8,092 nucleotides of DNA. Origin: JAJDGF01 sp031549325. Lineage in GTDB: Bacteria > Bacillota > Clostridia > Christensenellales > Aristaeellaceae. A model generated the notes under the pieces. The model did no database searches, was not told the origin of the DNA, and saw nothing but the letters and a program-made list of their open reading frames with translations. The translations under genes and the position numbers were made by a program. How positions within the stretch are numbered: position 1 is the stretch's first letter; every line of letters starts with the position of its first letter. This document shows, one piece after another, positions 1 through 5,701 of this stretch. Where the stretch lies: positions 1 to 8,092 of the forward strand of contig JAVBQA010000094.1 in NCBI GenBank assembly GCA_031549325.1. Direction: 5' to 3'.

Positions 1-45
1 AAAAATCAGGCCGATAAGCGTGTCTTTACGCTCGTCGGCCTGATT
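1..45 (-). terminator. Intrinsic terminator downstream of the cysteine desulfurase
   Basis: On the minus strand AATCAGGCCGA (45-35) is perfectly complementary to TCGGCCTGATT (14-4), an 11-base-pair stem. An inner helix AGCGT/ACGCT (32-28 with 21-17) extends it after a small internal loop. A run of T residues follows directly to the window edge (5-1, overlapping the stem end). This is a strong rho-independent terminator for minus-strand transcription, about 135 bases past the desulfurase stop codon. The plus-strand flank lacks a T-run, so it probably works in one direction. The intervening 46-180 holds no gene I can support. Confidence 0.88.
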
Positions 46-180
46 GCTTGTGGACTGCTGTCGTATCGGGCGACCACCGCGCTTGATGTTTTCCGGTGGA
101 AGCTCGACGCGATCCGGGATCTGCGCACAGCCCGCGCATGCCTTTGTTCGGAAAGCGGTCCTAACGCGCAGAAGCCCGGA

Positions 181-1542
181 TTAGCCGCGGTCGTTCGGCT
201 TGCTCTGGTCGGCAATCAGGGCAGCCATGTCTTTGCCTGTTTTTTGCACGCCGGCAGTGGGCTTCCCAAGGCGCGGCAAAGCGCGCACGGTTTTCAAAAG
301 GCAATCGACGTCTTGTTCGTTGTTGTAGATGCCGAAGCTGACGCGCACCATGCCCGCGGGGGATGTGCACGGCTGCGTCTGCTGAACGTTCGTCAGGCGG
401 CGCACGTAGGGGTGGGCGCAGAACGCGGCATGGCGCACGGCGATGGCGCTGCGCGCGGCGAGCTGATCCGCGACCTGTTCATTTGTCATGCCATCCACGG
501 TGAACACGGCAATGCCCACCCGGTCCTCGATGTGTTCGTTGTCCCCATACAGCCGAACCTCGGGAATGCGCCGAAGGCCGTCGATGGCTCTGCGCAGCAG
601 CCGCTGCTCATGGCTCTGGATGTAGTCAAAGCCGATGCACCGCAGTGTTTCCATGGCCTTCAACATGCCGACGACGCCCGGATAGTTGGGCGAGCCGGCC
701 TCGTAGCGGTCGGGCGCGGGGGAATAGATCACGCTGTCGTCGCAGACTGTGTCCACCATGCCGCCGCCGTAGAACGCGGGCAGGTGTTGGTTCAGCACGT
801 CGGTTAGCCCGACCACAGCGCCGCCGCCGTAGGGAGAATACATCTTGTGCGCGGAGAACACAAAGAAGTCAATGTGCTCTTCGGGCGTGGCGCCGAGCAT
901 GCTGAACGGGCGGTGCGCCACGATCTGAGCGCCGTCCACGATGATCCGCGCGCCGTGCCGGTGGGCGATGCGGGCGATTTCATGCACGTCATTCACATAA
1001 CCGGTAACGTTGGACGCGGCGGTGACGGTTACGTACTTGAGCCGACCGCCGTGCGCGCTCAGCAGGCGTTCGATGTCGCCGAGGATGAGCCGGCCCGATG
1101 CGTCCACCTCAGCATGGACGGTTGAGCAGCGCTCGCGCCAGGGCAGGTCGTTGGCATGGTGTTCCATGCGCGTGGACAGCACGATGTCGTCCGGGCTTCC
1201 GATCAGCGCGGAGGCCAGCTTGTTCATGCCGTCGGTGGTGCAGTTTGTGTAGATGACTGTGTATCGGTCGTTGTCCGCCCCCAGGAATTGCTTAACGATG
1301 GATCGGCCGTTGGTGTATACTTCGGTCGAATGCTCGGATTTTTGGCCCCTGCCGCGCCCGATGGAGCCGTAGTACATCAGCTGGCGCGCGATTGCTTCAC
1401 AGGCCTGCTTGAACGGCGGCGTGGTGGCGGCGTTGTCCAGGTTGATTGCGGGAACAAACCGCCCATTTTCCAGCTTAACGGGCGCATCCAATCCGAGTAT
1501 CATATCGCGGATAGAGCAAGTATCATGATCGTATGAAGTCAT
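181..1542 (-). CDS. Class V aminotransferase-fold cysteine desulfurase (group II, SufS/CsdA-like)
   Basis: The 453-residue protein is predicted to be a cytosolic PLP enzyme that removes sulfur from L-cysteine to give alanine and an enzyme-bound persulfide, used for Fe-S clusters, thiamine thiazole or other thio-cofactors. Family landmarks appear in order: INLDNAATTPP (33-43), MEHHAN with the PLP-stacking histidine (126-131), ASNVTG (176-181), DGAQ (203-206), SAHKMYSPYGGG with Schiff-base Lys233, EAGSPN (281-286) and a C-terminal RHAAFCAHPYV block (370-380) placing candidate catalytic Cys375. Cysteine directly before AHP parallels the HCAQP block of SufS-type enzymes. It is about 45 residues longer than typical SufS, mostly from N- and C-terminal extensions; the last ~30 residues are polar and look unconserved. 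No sufBCD, iscU or thi gene adjoins it, so the sulfur acceptor is unknown. A related class V lyase (for example selenocysteine lyase) is possible. Confidence 0.88.
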   Translation of the reverse strand: MTSYDHDTCSIRDMILGLDAPVKLENGRFVPAINLDNAATTPPFKQACEAIARQLMYYGSIGRGRGQKSEHSTEVYTNGRSIVKQFLGADNDRYTVIYTNCTTDGMNKLASALIGSPDDIVLSTRMEHHANDLPWRERCSTVHAEVDASGRLILGDIERLLSAHGGRLKYVTVTAASNVTGYVNDVHEIARIAHRHGARIIVDGAQIVAHRPFSMLGATPEEHIDFFVFSAHKMYSPYGGGAVVGLTDVLNQHLPAFYGGGMVDTVCDDSVIYSPAPDRYEAGSPNYPGVVGMLKAMETLRCIGFDYIQSHEQRLLRRAIDGLRRIPEVRLYGDNEHIEDRVGIAVFTVDGMTNEQVADQLAARSAIAVRHAAFCAHPYVRRLTNVQQTQPCTSPAGMVRVSFGIYNNEQDVDCLLKTVRALPRLGKPTAGVQKTGKDMAALIADQSKPNDRG

Positions 1543-1551
1543 GTGGAACAT

Positions 1552-1557
1552 CCTCCT
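1552..1557 (-). promoter_or_regulatory. Consensus ribosome binding site deciding the desulfurase start
   Basis: A perfect AGGAGG lies nine bases before the ATG at 1542. An in-frame ATG at 1551 abuts this site and is too close to use it. Another ATG at 1677 would add 45 unsupported residues rich in arginine and histidine. Confidence 0.85.
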
Positions 1558-1745
1558 CGCGTGAGAACGCAGAGCGTGGTCAGAGAGAAGCCTGATCCGG
1601 CCGCCTGTGCACTCACGGTGGCGCCGGTGGATCGCCCTTGGTCCTGCGGCGCCGGGCAGTGGGCAAAGAAGGGTCACACATCAACAGCGGTGACGAAGGA
1701 CGGCCTTTCTGGCAATCGCTCCTCTCTATCCATGAATATGATGCG

Positions 1746-1861
1746 GCGCCGTCAAAGCATCAGCGGATCGCGCATTCGGCAGACCTTTTTGTTCCCGAGG
1801 CGCTTTGGATGCCGGCTGACCCCATACCGCTGCCCTTGGTTTTTTGTGTATTTGACGGCGC
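1746..1861 (-). repeat. 11-base perfect inverted repeat bounding a 116-base candidate structured element
   Basis: Within the 371-base gap between ykoC and the cysteine desulfurase, GCGCCGTCAAA (minus, 1861-1851) is exactly complementary to TTTGACGGCGC (minus, 1756-1746), enclosing 94 bases. Inside it, CAGCGG pairs with CCGCTG, and CGGCA with TGCCG further in, giving a nested arrangement on the minus-strand RNA. An alternative hairpin, GGCGC/GCGCC (1876-1857), would consume the 5' arm of the outer helix. I do not recognise a known riboswitch, T-box, SRP or other RNA family. It could be an unknown cis-acting RNA, a processing element, a small inverted-repeat (MITE-like) insertion, or chance in GC-rich DNA. 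The 11-base match is a direct observation; function is unknown. Confidence 0.5.
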
Positions 1862-1913
1862 AAGTCATCCCGCGCCACCCGAACCGCCGGCCCATTGCCC
1901 ACAGGACCGTCAA

Positions 1914-2627
1914 TCAGGAGACGGTCTTGCACAGCCAGAGCAGCGCGCCAAAGCCGGCGCAGCACAGCGCGGCAAACATCCAATCACGCAGGGTGGGCCG
2001 GTCAGGATGGAAGCAGCTTCGCGCGGCTTCTTGGGAAAAGCCTTTGGATTCCATGGCGATCGACAGCGCTTCGGACCAGCGCACCGACTTCACCAGCAGC
2101 GGCAGCAGAAGTTGCGGCGAGAAGGGCATTGTGCGAATGCCTCGCGCTGCGAAACCCGCCCGCGTGAGGCGGTACTCCCGCAGCATTTGCGGCACGATGC
2201 CCCAGGCGGCCAGCAGCCCGTATGCAAAGACGGCGTTCAGATGCAGCTGCGAGTGCAGCGAACGCACCAGCCGCACCCTGTCGGTGGTGAGCGTGAACAG
2301 CAGCCCCAGCCCCGCGAACGCCAGCGCGCGGCTGGCCAGCGTCAGCCCGCTCCACACGGCGGAGTCGGTCAACCCCAGCGAACCGGCGTTGACCGGCAGC
2401 CCATCCGCGCTGTGGAACCGGTATCCGGTCAAAAACAGGCCGGCGGCCAGCGCCACCACGGGCAGCACCGAGGAACAAAGCAGCTTGGCATTCACGCGCG
2501 ATGCGCACAGCAGCGCCACCGAGCACCCGAACACCGCCATATTGAGAAGCGGCTGGCGCAGCGCCATCAGCGCGATGGTGGGCAGAAGAATCCCGGCGGC
2601 CTTACACAGCGGATGAATCGATTTCAT
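1914..2627 (-). CDS. ykoC: YkoC-type ECF transmembrane coupling protein (EcfT)
   Basis: The 237-residue membrane protein is the EcfT scaffold that couples ATP hydrolysis in YkoD to toppling of the YkoE S component. Hydrophobic segments cover about 10-65, 95-115, 130-148 and 213-232. The cytosolic region has the two short EcfT coupling motifs: AARG (160-163, in GFAARGIRTM) and the ESKGF variant of the second motif (193-197), followed by a C-terminal membrane helix. The length is normal for the family. The ATG at 2627 is preferred because GGAAGGTGG (2644-2636) precedes it at about eight bases. A GTG at 2639 is in frame but lies within that ribosome binding site, so it is unlikely to be the start. 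It overlaps the end of ykoD by 26 bases and is the last gene of the TPP-regulated operon. No clear intrinsic terminator follows, so transcripts may run into the downstream gap. Confidence 0.92.
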   Translation of the reverse strand: MKSIHPLCKAAGILLPTIALMALRQPLLNMAVFGCSVALLCASRVNAKLLCSSVLPVVALAAGLFLTGYRFHSADGLPVNAGSLGLTDSAVWSGLTLASRALAFAGLGLLFTLTTDRVRLVRSLHSQLHLNAVFAYGLLAAWGIVPQMLREYRLTRAGFAARGIRTMPFSPQLLLPLLVKSVRWSEALSIAMESKGFSQEAARSCFHPDRPTLRDWMFAALCCAGFGALLWLCKTVS

Positions 2628-3999
2628 GGAGCCGTCCACCTTCCAATGCGTAGATCTGGTCGGCGTAGTCGCGCGCCAGCTGGCGATCGTGCGTGGTGAA
2701 AATCAGCGTCACGCCCCGGTCCACCTCGGCGCTGAGCGCGTCCATCAGCGCGCGCGTGTTCTGAAGATCCTGCGCGTAGCTGGGCTCGTCCGCGAGCAGC
2801 ACTTCGCAACCGCAGGCCAGCATTGCCGCCACACCCAGCCGCCGCTGCTGGCCCTGGCTGAGCAAATAAGGGGACAGGCGGCGCTTGCTCTGAAGCGCGA
2901 TCCCCGCAAGCAGGCGTTCGGCGGCGCGCTCGTCCATTCCGCTCGCGCGGATCTCGCCCAGCACGCTGTCCGACACGAACTGATCCTGCGGGCTTTGGGT
3001 GACCAGCCCCACGCGGCCCACAGGCCAGCGGCGCTTGAGCAATCGCCCGTCCAGCAGAATTTCGCCCCGATGAGGCTCAAACCCAGCCAACATCCTGAGC
3101 AGCGTGCTCTTGCCGCAACCGCTCTTGCCCAGGATCGCGTAGGCGCGTCCGCGCGCGAAGCTGGCATCCATGCCGGACGCCAGCACATGCCCCGAACGGG
3201 TGCGCACGCCGCGCAGACAAAGCGTCGCTTCTTTCGCGGCCGGCCGGGAACACCTTTCGCGGTAGCGCGTGCCCGGGCCGATCACGCCCAGCGCATCCAG
3301 CGCCTGTGGAGCCAGTTGCCCGGCCTCGAGTGGGCAAAGGCCGTTTTCAGACATCCGCCACACTCGATCGGTGATTCCCATCCAGTGGTTCAGCCGGTGA
3401 TCCACGGCGAGGATGCCCGTGCCAAAAGCGTTGCGCATGCGCGCCAGGGCATGCGCAAGCGCTTCGGCCGCGTCGTCGTCCAGGTTGGCGAACGGCTCAT
3501 CCAGCAGCAGAAAATCGGGCCGGATCGCCACCAGGCAGGCCAGCATGGCGCGCTGCTTTTCGCCGCCTGACAGGCTGTTCAGCCGCCGGGAGCGCAGGTG
3601 CCCGATGCGGCAGAAATCCAGCGCATCCGGGATGGCGGACGCGATCCGTTCGGGGGGCGCGCCGATGTTCTCCAGGCAGAACGCCAGCTCGTTTTCCACG
3701 GTGTCCATGCAGAATTGCAGATCCGGGTTTTGAAACATCATGCCCACCAGGCGGGTGCGCCGGTCGGGAGCGAGCAGGGCAGGGTCCTCGCCGCACACCC
3801 GCACGCTTCCTCCGAGCAGCACGCCCGCATGGTGCGGATAGATGCCCGCCGCCAGGTATAGCGCGCTGCTCTTGCCTGACCCGGACGGGCCGGTGAGCAC
3901 GGCGATCTCGCCCGGAGTGACGCACAGGTCTATCCCATCCAGCGCCGGTGGCTTGCCGGAATGCGCATAGCTGAACCGCAGCTGCGTCAGCTCGATCAT
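2602..3999 (-). CDS. ykoD: YkoD-type fused duplex ECF ATPase (EcfA1-EcfA2 in one chain)
   Basis: The 465-residue protein carries two ABC nucleotide-binding domains in tandem and powers the ECF transporter from the cytosolic face. Domain 1 (about 1-225) has Walker A GPSGSGKS (37-44), a Q-loop Gln90 in FQNPD, signature LSGGEKQR (143-150), Walker B LLLDEP with Glu168 and switch His201. Domain 2 (about 258-460) has Walker A GKSGCGKST (291-299), TQSPQDQ (334-340), signature LSQGQQRR (380-387), Walker B LLADEP with Glu405 and switch His437. Both domains look catalytically complete. The second D-loop reads YAQD, the GQD-like variant I associate with the second half of these fused ECF ATPases. The length is typical of YkoD. 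The start ATG at 3999 overlaps the preceding stop as ATGA, suggesting translational coupling. Its 3' end overlaps ykoC by 26 bases. A role in thiamine or pyrimidine uptake follows from the neighbours. Confidence 0.95.
   Translation of the reverse strand: MIELTQLRFSYAHSGKPPALDGIDLCVTPGEIAVLTGPSGSGKSSALYLAAGIYPHHAGVLLGGSVRVCGEDPALLAPDRRTRLVGMMFQNPDLQFCMDTVENELAFCLENIGAPPERIASAIPDALDFCRIGHLRSRRLNSLSGGEKQRAMLACLVAIRPDFLLLDEPFANLDDDAAEALAHALARMRNAFGTGILAVDHRLNHWMGITDRVWRMSENGLCPLEAGQLAPQALDALGVIGPGTRYRERCSRPAAKEATLCLRGVRTRSGHVLASGMDASFARGRAYAILGKSGCGKSTLLRMLAGFEPHRGEILLDGRLLKRRWPVGRVGLVTQSPQDQFVSDSVLGEIRASGMDERAAERLLAGIALQSKRRLSPYLLSQGQQRRLGVAAMLACGCEVLLADEPSYAQDLQNTRALMDALSAEVDRGVTLIFTTHDRQLARDYADQIYALEGGRLHEIDSSAV
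2636..2644 (-). promoter_or_regulatory. Ribosome binding site deciding the ykoC start
   Basis: GGAAGGTGG on the minus strand sits about eight bases from the ATG at 2627 and lies inside the 3' end of ykoD. It overlaps the competing GTG codon (2639-2637), which argues against that GTG being the start. Confidence 0.6.
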
Positions 4000-4880
4000 G
4001 CGTCACCGCCAGGCAGAAACGCGTTAGTAAATTCGTTTGGCCTGCGCGCGCGAATCAGACCGCGCTCCACCAGGAAGTCGGCCATGCGATCCCAGCGCGC
4101 GGGCTCAATGCGGCCCCAGCGGCCGCGCGCATCCAGCAGAATGGGGGACAGGTGGCGCTGGCTGCGGAGCAGCAGCTCGTCCGGCGCGCTGGGCAGCGCA
4201 TCGCGCAGCTGCAGCACCAGCGAGGGATCGCGCACGGCGTCGCGGTAGCCCATGTCAGCCGCCGCCAGAAACGCGCGCAGCGCCGAGGGATGATCGCGCA
4301 GGAACGCGTGTGTGAACGCGATCGACGGCGCGGGGAAATCAAACAACGGGTGGAAATCAGCCAGCGCAATGTAGTTGATCTCCCGCCCGGCCTGCAACAG
4401 CTCCTGGTTCTCCCAGTTGGCGTACACCCAGGTGGCGTCGGCGGCGTGGCCCAGCGTGGACACGATGTCGCCCACGTCCATGGGCACCAACCGCACCTTT
4501 CCGTAGTCGCCGCCGTCCAGCCGCATTGCCTCCGAGATCACCAAGTGAAACCACTCGGGCGTCCAGTGGGTGAGTCGCTTGCCTTCAAGATCCTTCGGCG
4601 ATACAATGCCGCTCTCCCTGAGAGATACAATGCCCGAATCACATTTTTGCGTGAACGTAGCCACCGCCGTGATGGGCATGCCGGCGTCCATCTGTTCCAG
4701 CATGGAAATCATTGGCCCGCACACCGCGTCCGCACCGTGCAGCGAAAGCGCGCCGTGCACATCGCCCCCGATCTCTACGTTCAGGCCAGCCGCTTTGAAA
4801 TAACCACGGTCTCGCGCGAGCAGCAGCCCTGTGTGGTTGGTGTTGGGGAACCAGTCCAAAACGATTTTGATGTTGGTCAT
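3996..4880 (-). CDS. NMT1/THI5-like (ThiY-fold) substrate-binding protein without signal peptide
   Basis: This 294-residue protein belongs to the NMT1/THI5 periplasmic-binding-protein fold. The N-terminus, LDWFPNTNHTGLLLARDRGYF (8-28), matches the family pattern of LDWxPNxxHxG followed by a GYF block. Further family blocks are GDVHGAL..GADAVCGPMISMLEQ (39-63), KDLEGKRL (96-103) and DFPAPSIAFTHAFLRDHPSALRAFLAA (181-207). Relatives either deliver pyrimidine precursors to ABC importers (ThiY) or, in yeast, synthesise HMP-phosphate (Thi5). No signal peptide or lipobox cysteine is present: family homology begins within about eight residues of the start, and an upstream in-frame extension to 4928 is basic and not hydrophobic. 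It is therefore predicted to be cytosolic. From memory of the yeast sequence, the Thi5 lysine and histidine align with Gly55 and Ser59, and the CCCFC motif is absent, which argues against Thi5-type synthesis. The start at 4880 is fixed by GGAGGGG (4894-4888) seven bases upstream. The gene overlaps ykoD by ATGA. Confidence 0.88.
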   Translation of the reverse strand: MTNIKIVLDWFPNTNHTGLLLARDRGYFKAAGLNVEIGGDVHGALSLHGADAVCGPMISMLEQMDAGMPITAVATFTQKCDSGIVSLRESGIVSPKDLEGKRLTHWTPEWFHLVISEAMRLDGGDYGKVRLVPMDVGDIVSTLGHAADATWVYANWENQELLQAGREINYIALADFHPLFDFPAPSIAFTHAFLRDHPSALRAFLAAADMGYRDAVRDPSLVLQLRDALPSAPDELLLRSQRHLSPILLDARGRWGRIEPARWDRMADFLVERGLIRARRPNEFTNAFLPGGDA

Positions 4881-4884
4881 GTGG

Positions 4885-5487
4885 CTACCCCTCCGTTTCC
4901 AGCGCGGGCACATCCGCGCCGATGGCATAATTCTTCAGCACGCCCGCGCGCGCCAGCATGTCCGCCGCTCGCTTGGTGATGACCCCGGAGAACAGCGAGG
5001 CGCTCACAAACCGCACGCCCAGCTGCGCCGCCAGCAGCCATGGAGAGAGCAGGTAGTATTGCAGATACCAAAGCTCGTAGCAGAAGATCAGCGCCGCCGC
5101 GATGACGCCCGACACGCACATGCTGACCAAATCGAACCGCCGGTAGCGAAACAGCGCGAAACCCAGCTCGCAGCCAACGCCCTGGATGAGCCCGGTCAGC
5201 ACGACGGTCAGCCCGCCGGCGTTTCCCATCAGCAGCTCAATGGCGGCGGCCAGCAGCTCGCAGACCAGCGCCGCACCGGGTTTGCGAATGATGTACATGG
5301 CCAGCGTAGCCGCCATGAACCATACGCCATAGATCAGCTCGAATCCGAACGGGCTCAACCCCAACGGACTGAGCGCGCCAGACAGCGCCAGCCCCAGATA
5401 GAACACGCCCAGATACACGCCTGCAAACACCACGCCAAAGATCGACATCATCACCACGTCGCGCAATTCCCATTTCCCTGTGCGCAT
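4885..5487 (-). CDS. ykoE: YkoE-type ECF transporter S component (thiamine/HMP family)
   Basis: This encodes a 200-residue, highly hydrophobic protein with about five to six membrane segments. It should be the substrate-capturing S component that sits in the membrane and docks on the YkoC/YkoD energy-coupling module. YkoE-family signatures are clear: PFGFELIYGVWFM (46-58), IIRKPGAAL (66-74), ELLAAAIELLMGN (77-89) and GLIQGVGCELGF followed by ALFRYRRFD (99-119). The family is known from TPP-riboswitch-regulated ykoFEDC-type loci and is assigned to uptake of thiamine or its hydroxymethylpyrimidine precursor. It is the first gene after the TPP riboswitch, which independently supports a thiamine-related substrate. 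The length is normal for the family. The stop codon is four bases from the next gene's start, and the next gene's ribosome binding site lies inside this coding end, so the two are probably translationally coupled. The exact ligand (thiamine versus pyrimidine) cannot be decided from sequence. Confidence 0.93.
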   Translation of the reverse strand: MRTGKWELRDVVMMSIFGVVFAGVYLGVFYLGLALSGALSPLGLSPFGFELIYGVWFMAATLAMYIIRKPGAALVCELLAAAIELLMGNAGGLTVVLTGLIQGVGCELGFALFRYRRFDLVSMCVSGVIAAALIFCYELWYLQYYLLSPWLLAAQLGVRFVSASLFSGVITKRAADMLARAGVLKNYAIGADVPALETEG

Positions 5488-5495
5488 TAGAACCA

Positions 5496-5501
5496 CTCCC
5501 C
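5496..5501 (-). promoter_or_regulatory. Ribosome binding site deciding the ykoE start
   Basis: GGGGAG lies eight bases before the ATG at 5487. An in-frame ATG further upstream at 5523 falls inside the terminator hairpin and has no ribosome binding site, so it is rejected as the start. Confidence 0.75.
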
Positions 5502-5504
5502 GAT

Positions 5505-5541
5505 GCAAAGTAAAACGCCGCACAACAGCTGTTGCGCGACG
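5505..5541 (-). terminator. Riboswitch-controlled intrinsic terminator
   Basis: Bases 5541-5516 on the minus strand form a 13-base-pair hairpin (arms 5541-5529 and 5528-5516, with two G-T wobbles). A T-rich tract, TTTTACTTT, follows directly (5515-5507). The centre is a perfect AACAGCTGTT palindrome, so the real loop would be about four bases. It lies between the TPP aptamer and the ykoE ribosome binding site (GGGGAG at 5501-5496), as expected for a TPP-ON terminator. TPP binding is expected to favour this hairpin and shut off the operon. Confidence 0.88.
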
Positions 5542-5557
5542 CGATGCGATGGATGGC

Positions 5558-5641
5558 TCCCTACGCTGGCATTACCCAACAGGTTCAATGGGTCATGAGC
5601 AACACCAGCCCAAATCTCAGCCGAATTGGATTCAGCCCCCC
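5558..5641 (-). promoter_or_regulatory. TPP riboswitch (THI-box) aptamer
   Basis: Read on the minus strand, the conserved TPP-aptamer elements occur in order. They are a GGGGGGCUG start (5641-5633), a stem GCUGAAU/AUUCGGC closed by a 3-base loop (5636-5620), and the CUGAGA core (5620-5615). These are followed by GACCCAUUGAACCUG, a UUGG..CCAG-type stem with UAAUGCCAGC, and the hallmark GCGUAGGGA (5566-5558). TPP aptamers bind thiamine diphosphate and normally repress downstream genes. Here the aptamer is followed by an intrinsic terminator and then the ykoE start, indicating control by transcription termination. I could not draw a strong closing P1 helix from the immediate flanks, so the exact outer boundaries are uncertain. 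Confidence 0.95.
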
Positions 5642-5672
5642 AAATATGCGGTTGTGCGCGTCTCCGATACCC

Positions 5673-5701
5673 ATGATAGCACACGGCTTTCCGGTTGACA
5701 A
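5673..5701 (-). promoter_or_regulatory. Sigma-A-like promoter of the TPP-controlled ECF operon
   Basis: The minus strand has TTGTCA (5701-5696), a 17-base spacer and TATCAT (5678-5673). Transcription should begin near 5666, about 25 bases before the first conserved element of the TPP aptamer. The promoter lies after the kinase stop codon at 5774, so the ECF operon is transcribed independently of the kinase. I see no convincing terminator (stem plus T-run) between the kinase stop and this promoter, so some read-through from the kinase is possible. Confidence 0.8.

Larger units (their letters stand above)
1543..1913. other. 371-base intergenic region without a credible gene
   Basis: This gap separates the ECF operon from the cysteine desulfurase. 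Open frames here on either strand lack ribosome binding sites, recognisable domains or sensible composition. The minus strand contains the inverted-repeat element at 1746-1861, a third copy of the CCGTCAA/TTGACGG heptamer right after the ykoC stop (1907-1913), and the desulfurase ribosome binding site. I find no convincing TTGACA/TATAAT promoter: TTGACG at 1755-1750 has no good -10 at the correct distance. The desulfurase is therefore either read through from the ECF operon or has a promoter I cannot recognise. Confidence 0.6.

Noticed and set aside
6..215. 69-codon minus-strand frame covering the desulfurase tail and the terminator
   Set aside because: It would read through the terminator hairpin, has no ribosome binding site and overlaps the desulfurase 3' end out of frame.
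1746..1861. Interpretation of the inverted repeat as a MITE or miniature insertion
   Set aside because: The bases just outside the arms (ATGCG and AAGTC on the plus strand) show no target-site duplication, and only one copy is present in the window. It is kept as an unexplained inverted repeat rather than called mobile.
1862..1913. Terminator directly after ykoC
   Set aside because: GGCGC/GCGCC forms a 5-base stem with a 10-base loop, but no T-run follows, so it is not a convincing intrinsic terminator.
1543..1913. Known riboswitch or T-box in the gap before the desulfurase
   Set aside because: I looked for THI-box, S-box, cobalamin, FMN, GEMM, glycine and T-box consensus elements on the minus strand and found no ordered set of them.
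1543..2699. Long plus-strand open frames (353-357 codons) opposite ykoC and the gap
   Set aside because: They run antisense to a well-supported EcfT gene, have low-complexity composition rich in Arg, Gln, Pro and Ser, no recognisable domain, and no matching ribosome binding site. Long antisense frames are common in GC-rich DNA.
2626..3570. 314-codon plus-strand frame opposite ykoD
   Set aside because: It is a mirror frame of a fully intact duplex ATPase; its Arg/Gln/His/Ala-rich composition and lack of any domain mark it as a shadow.
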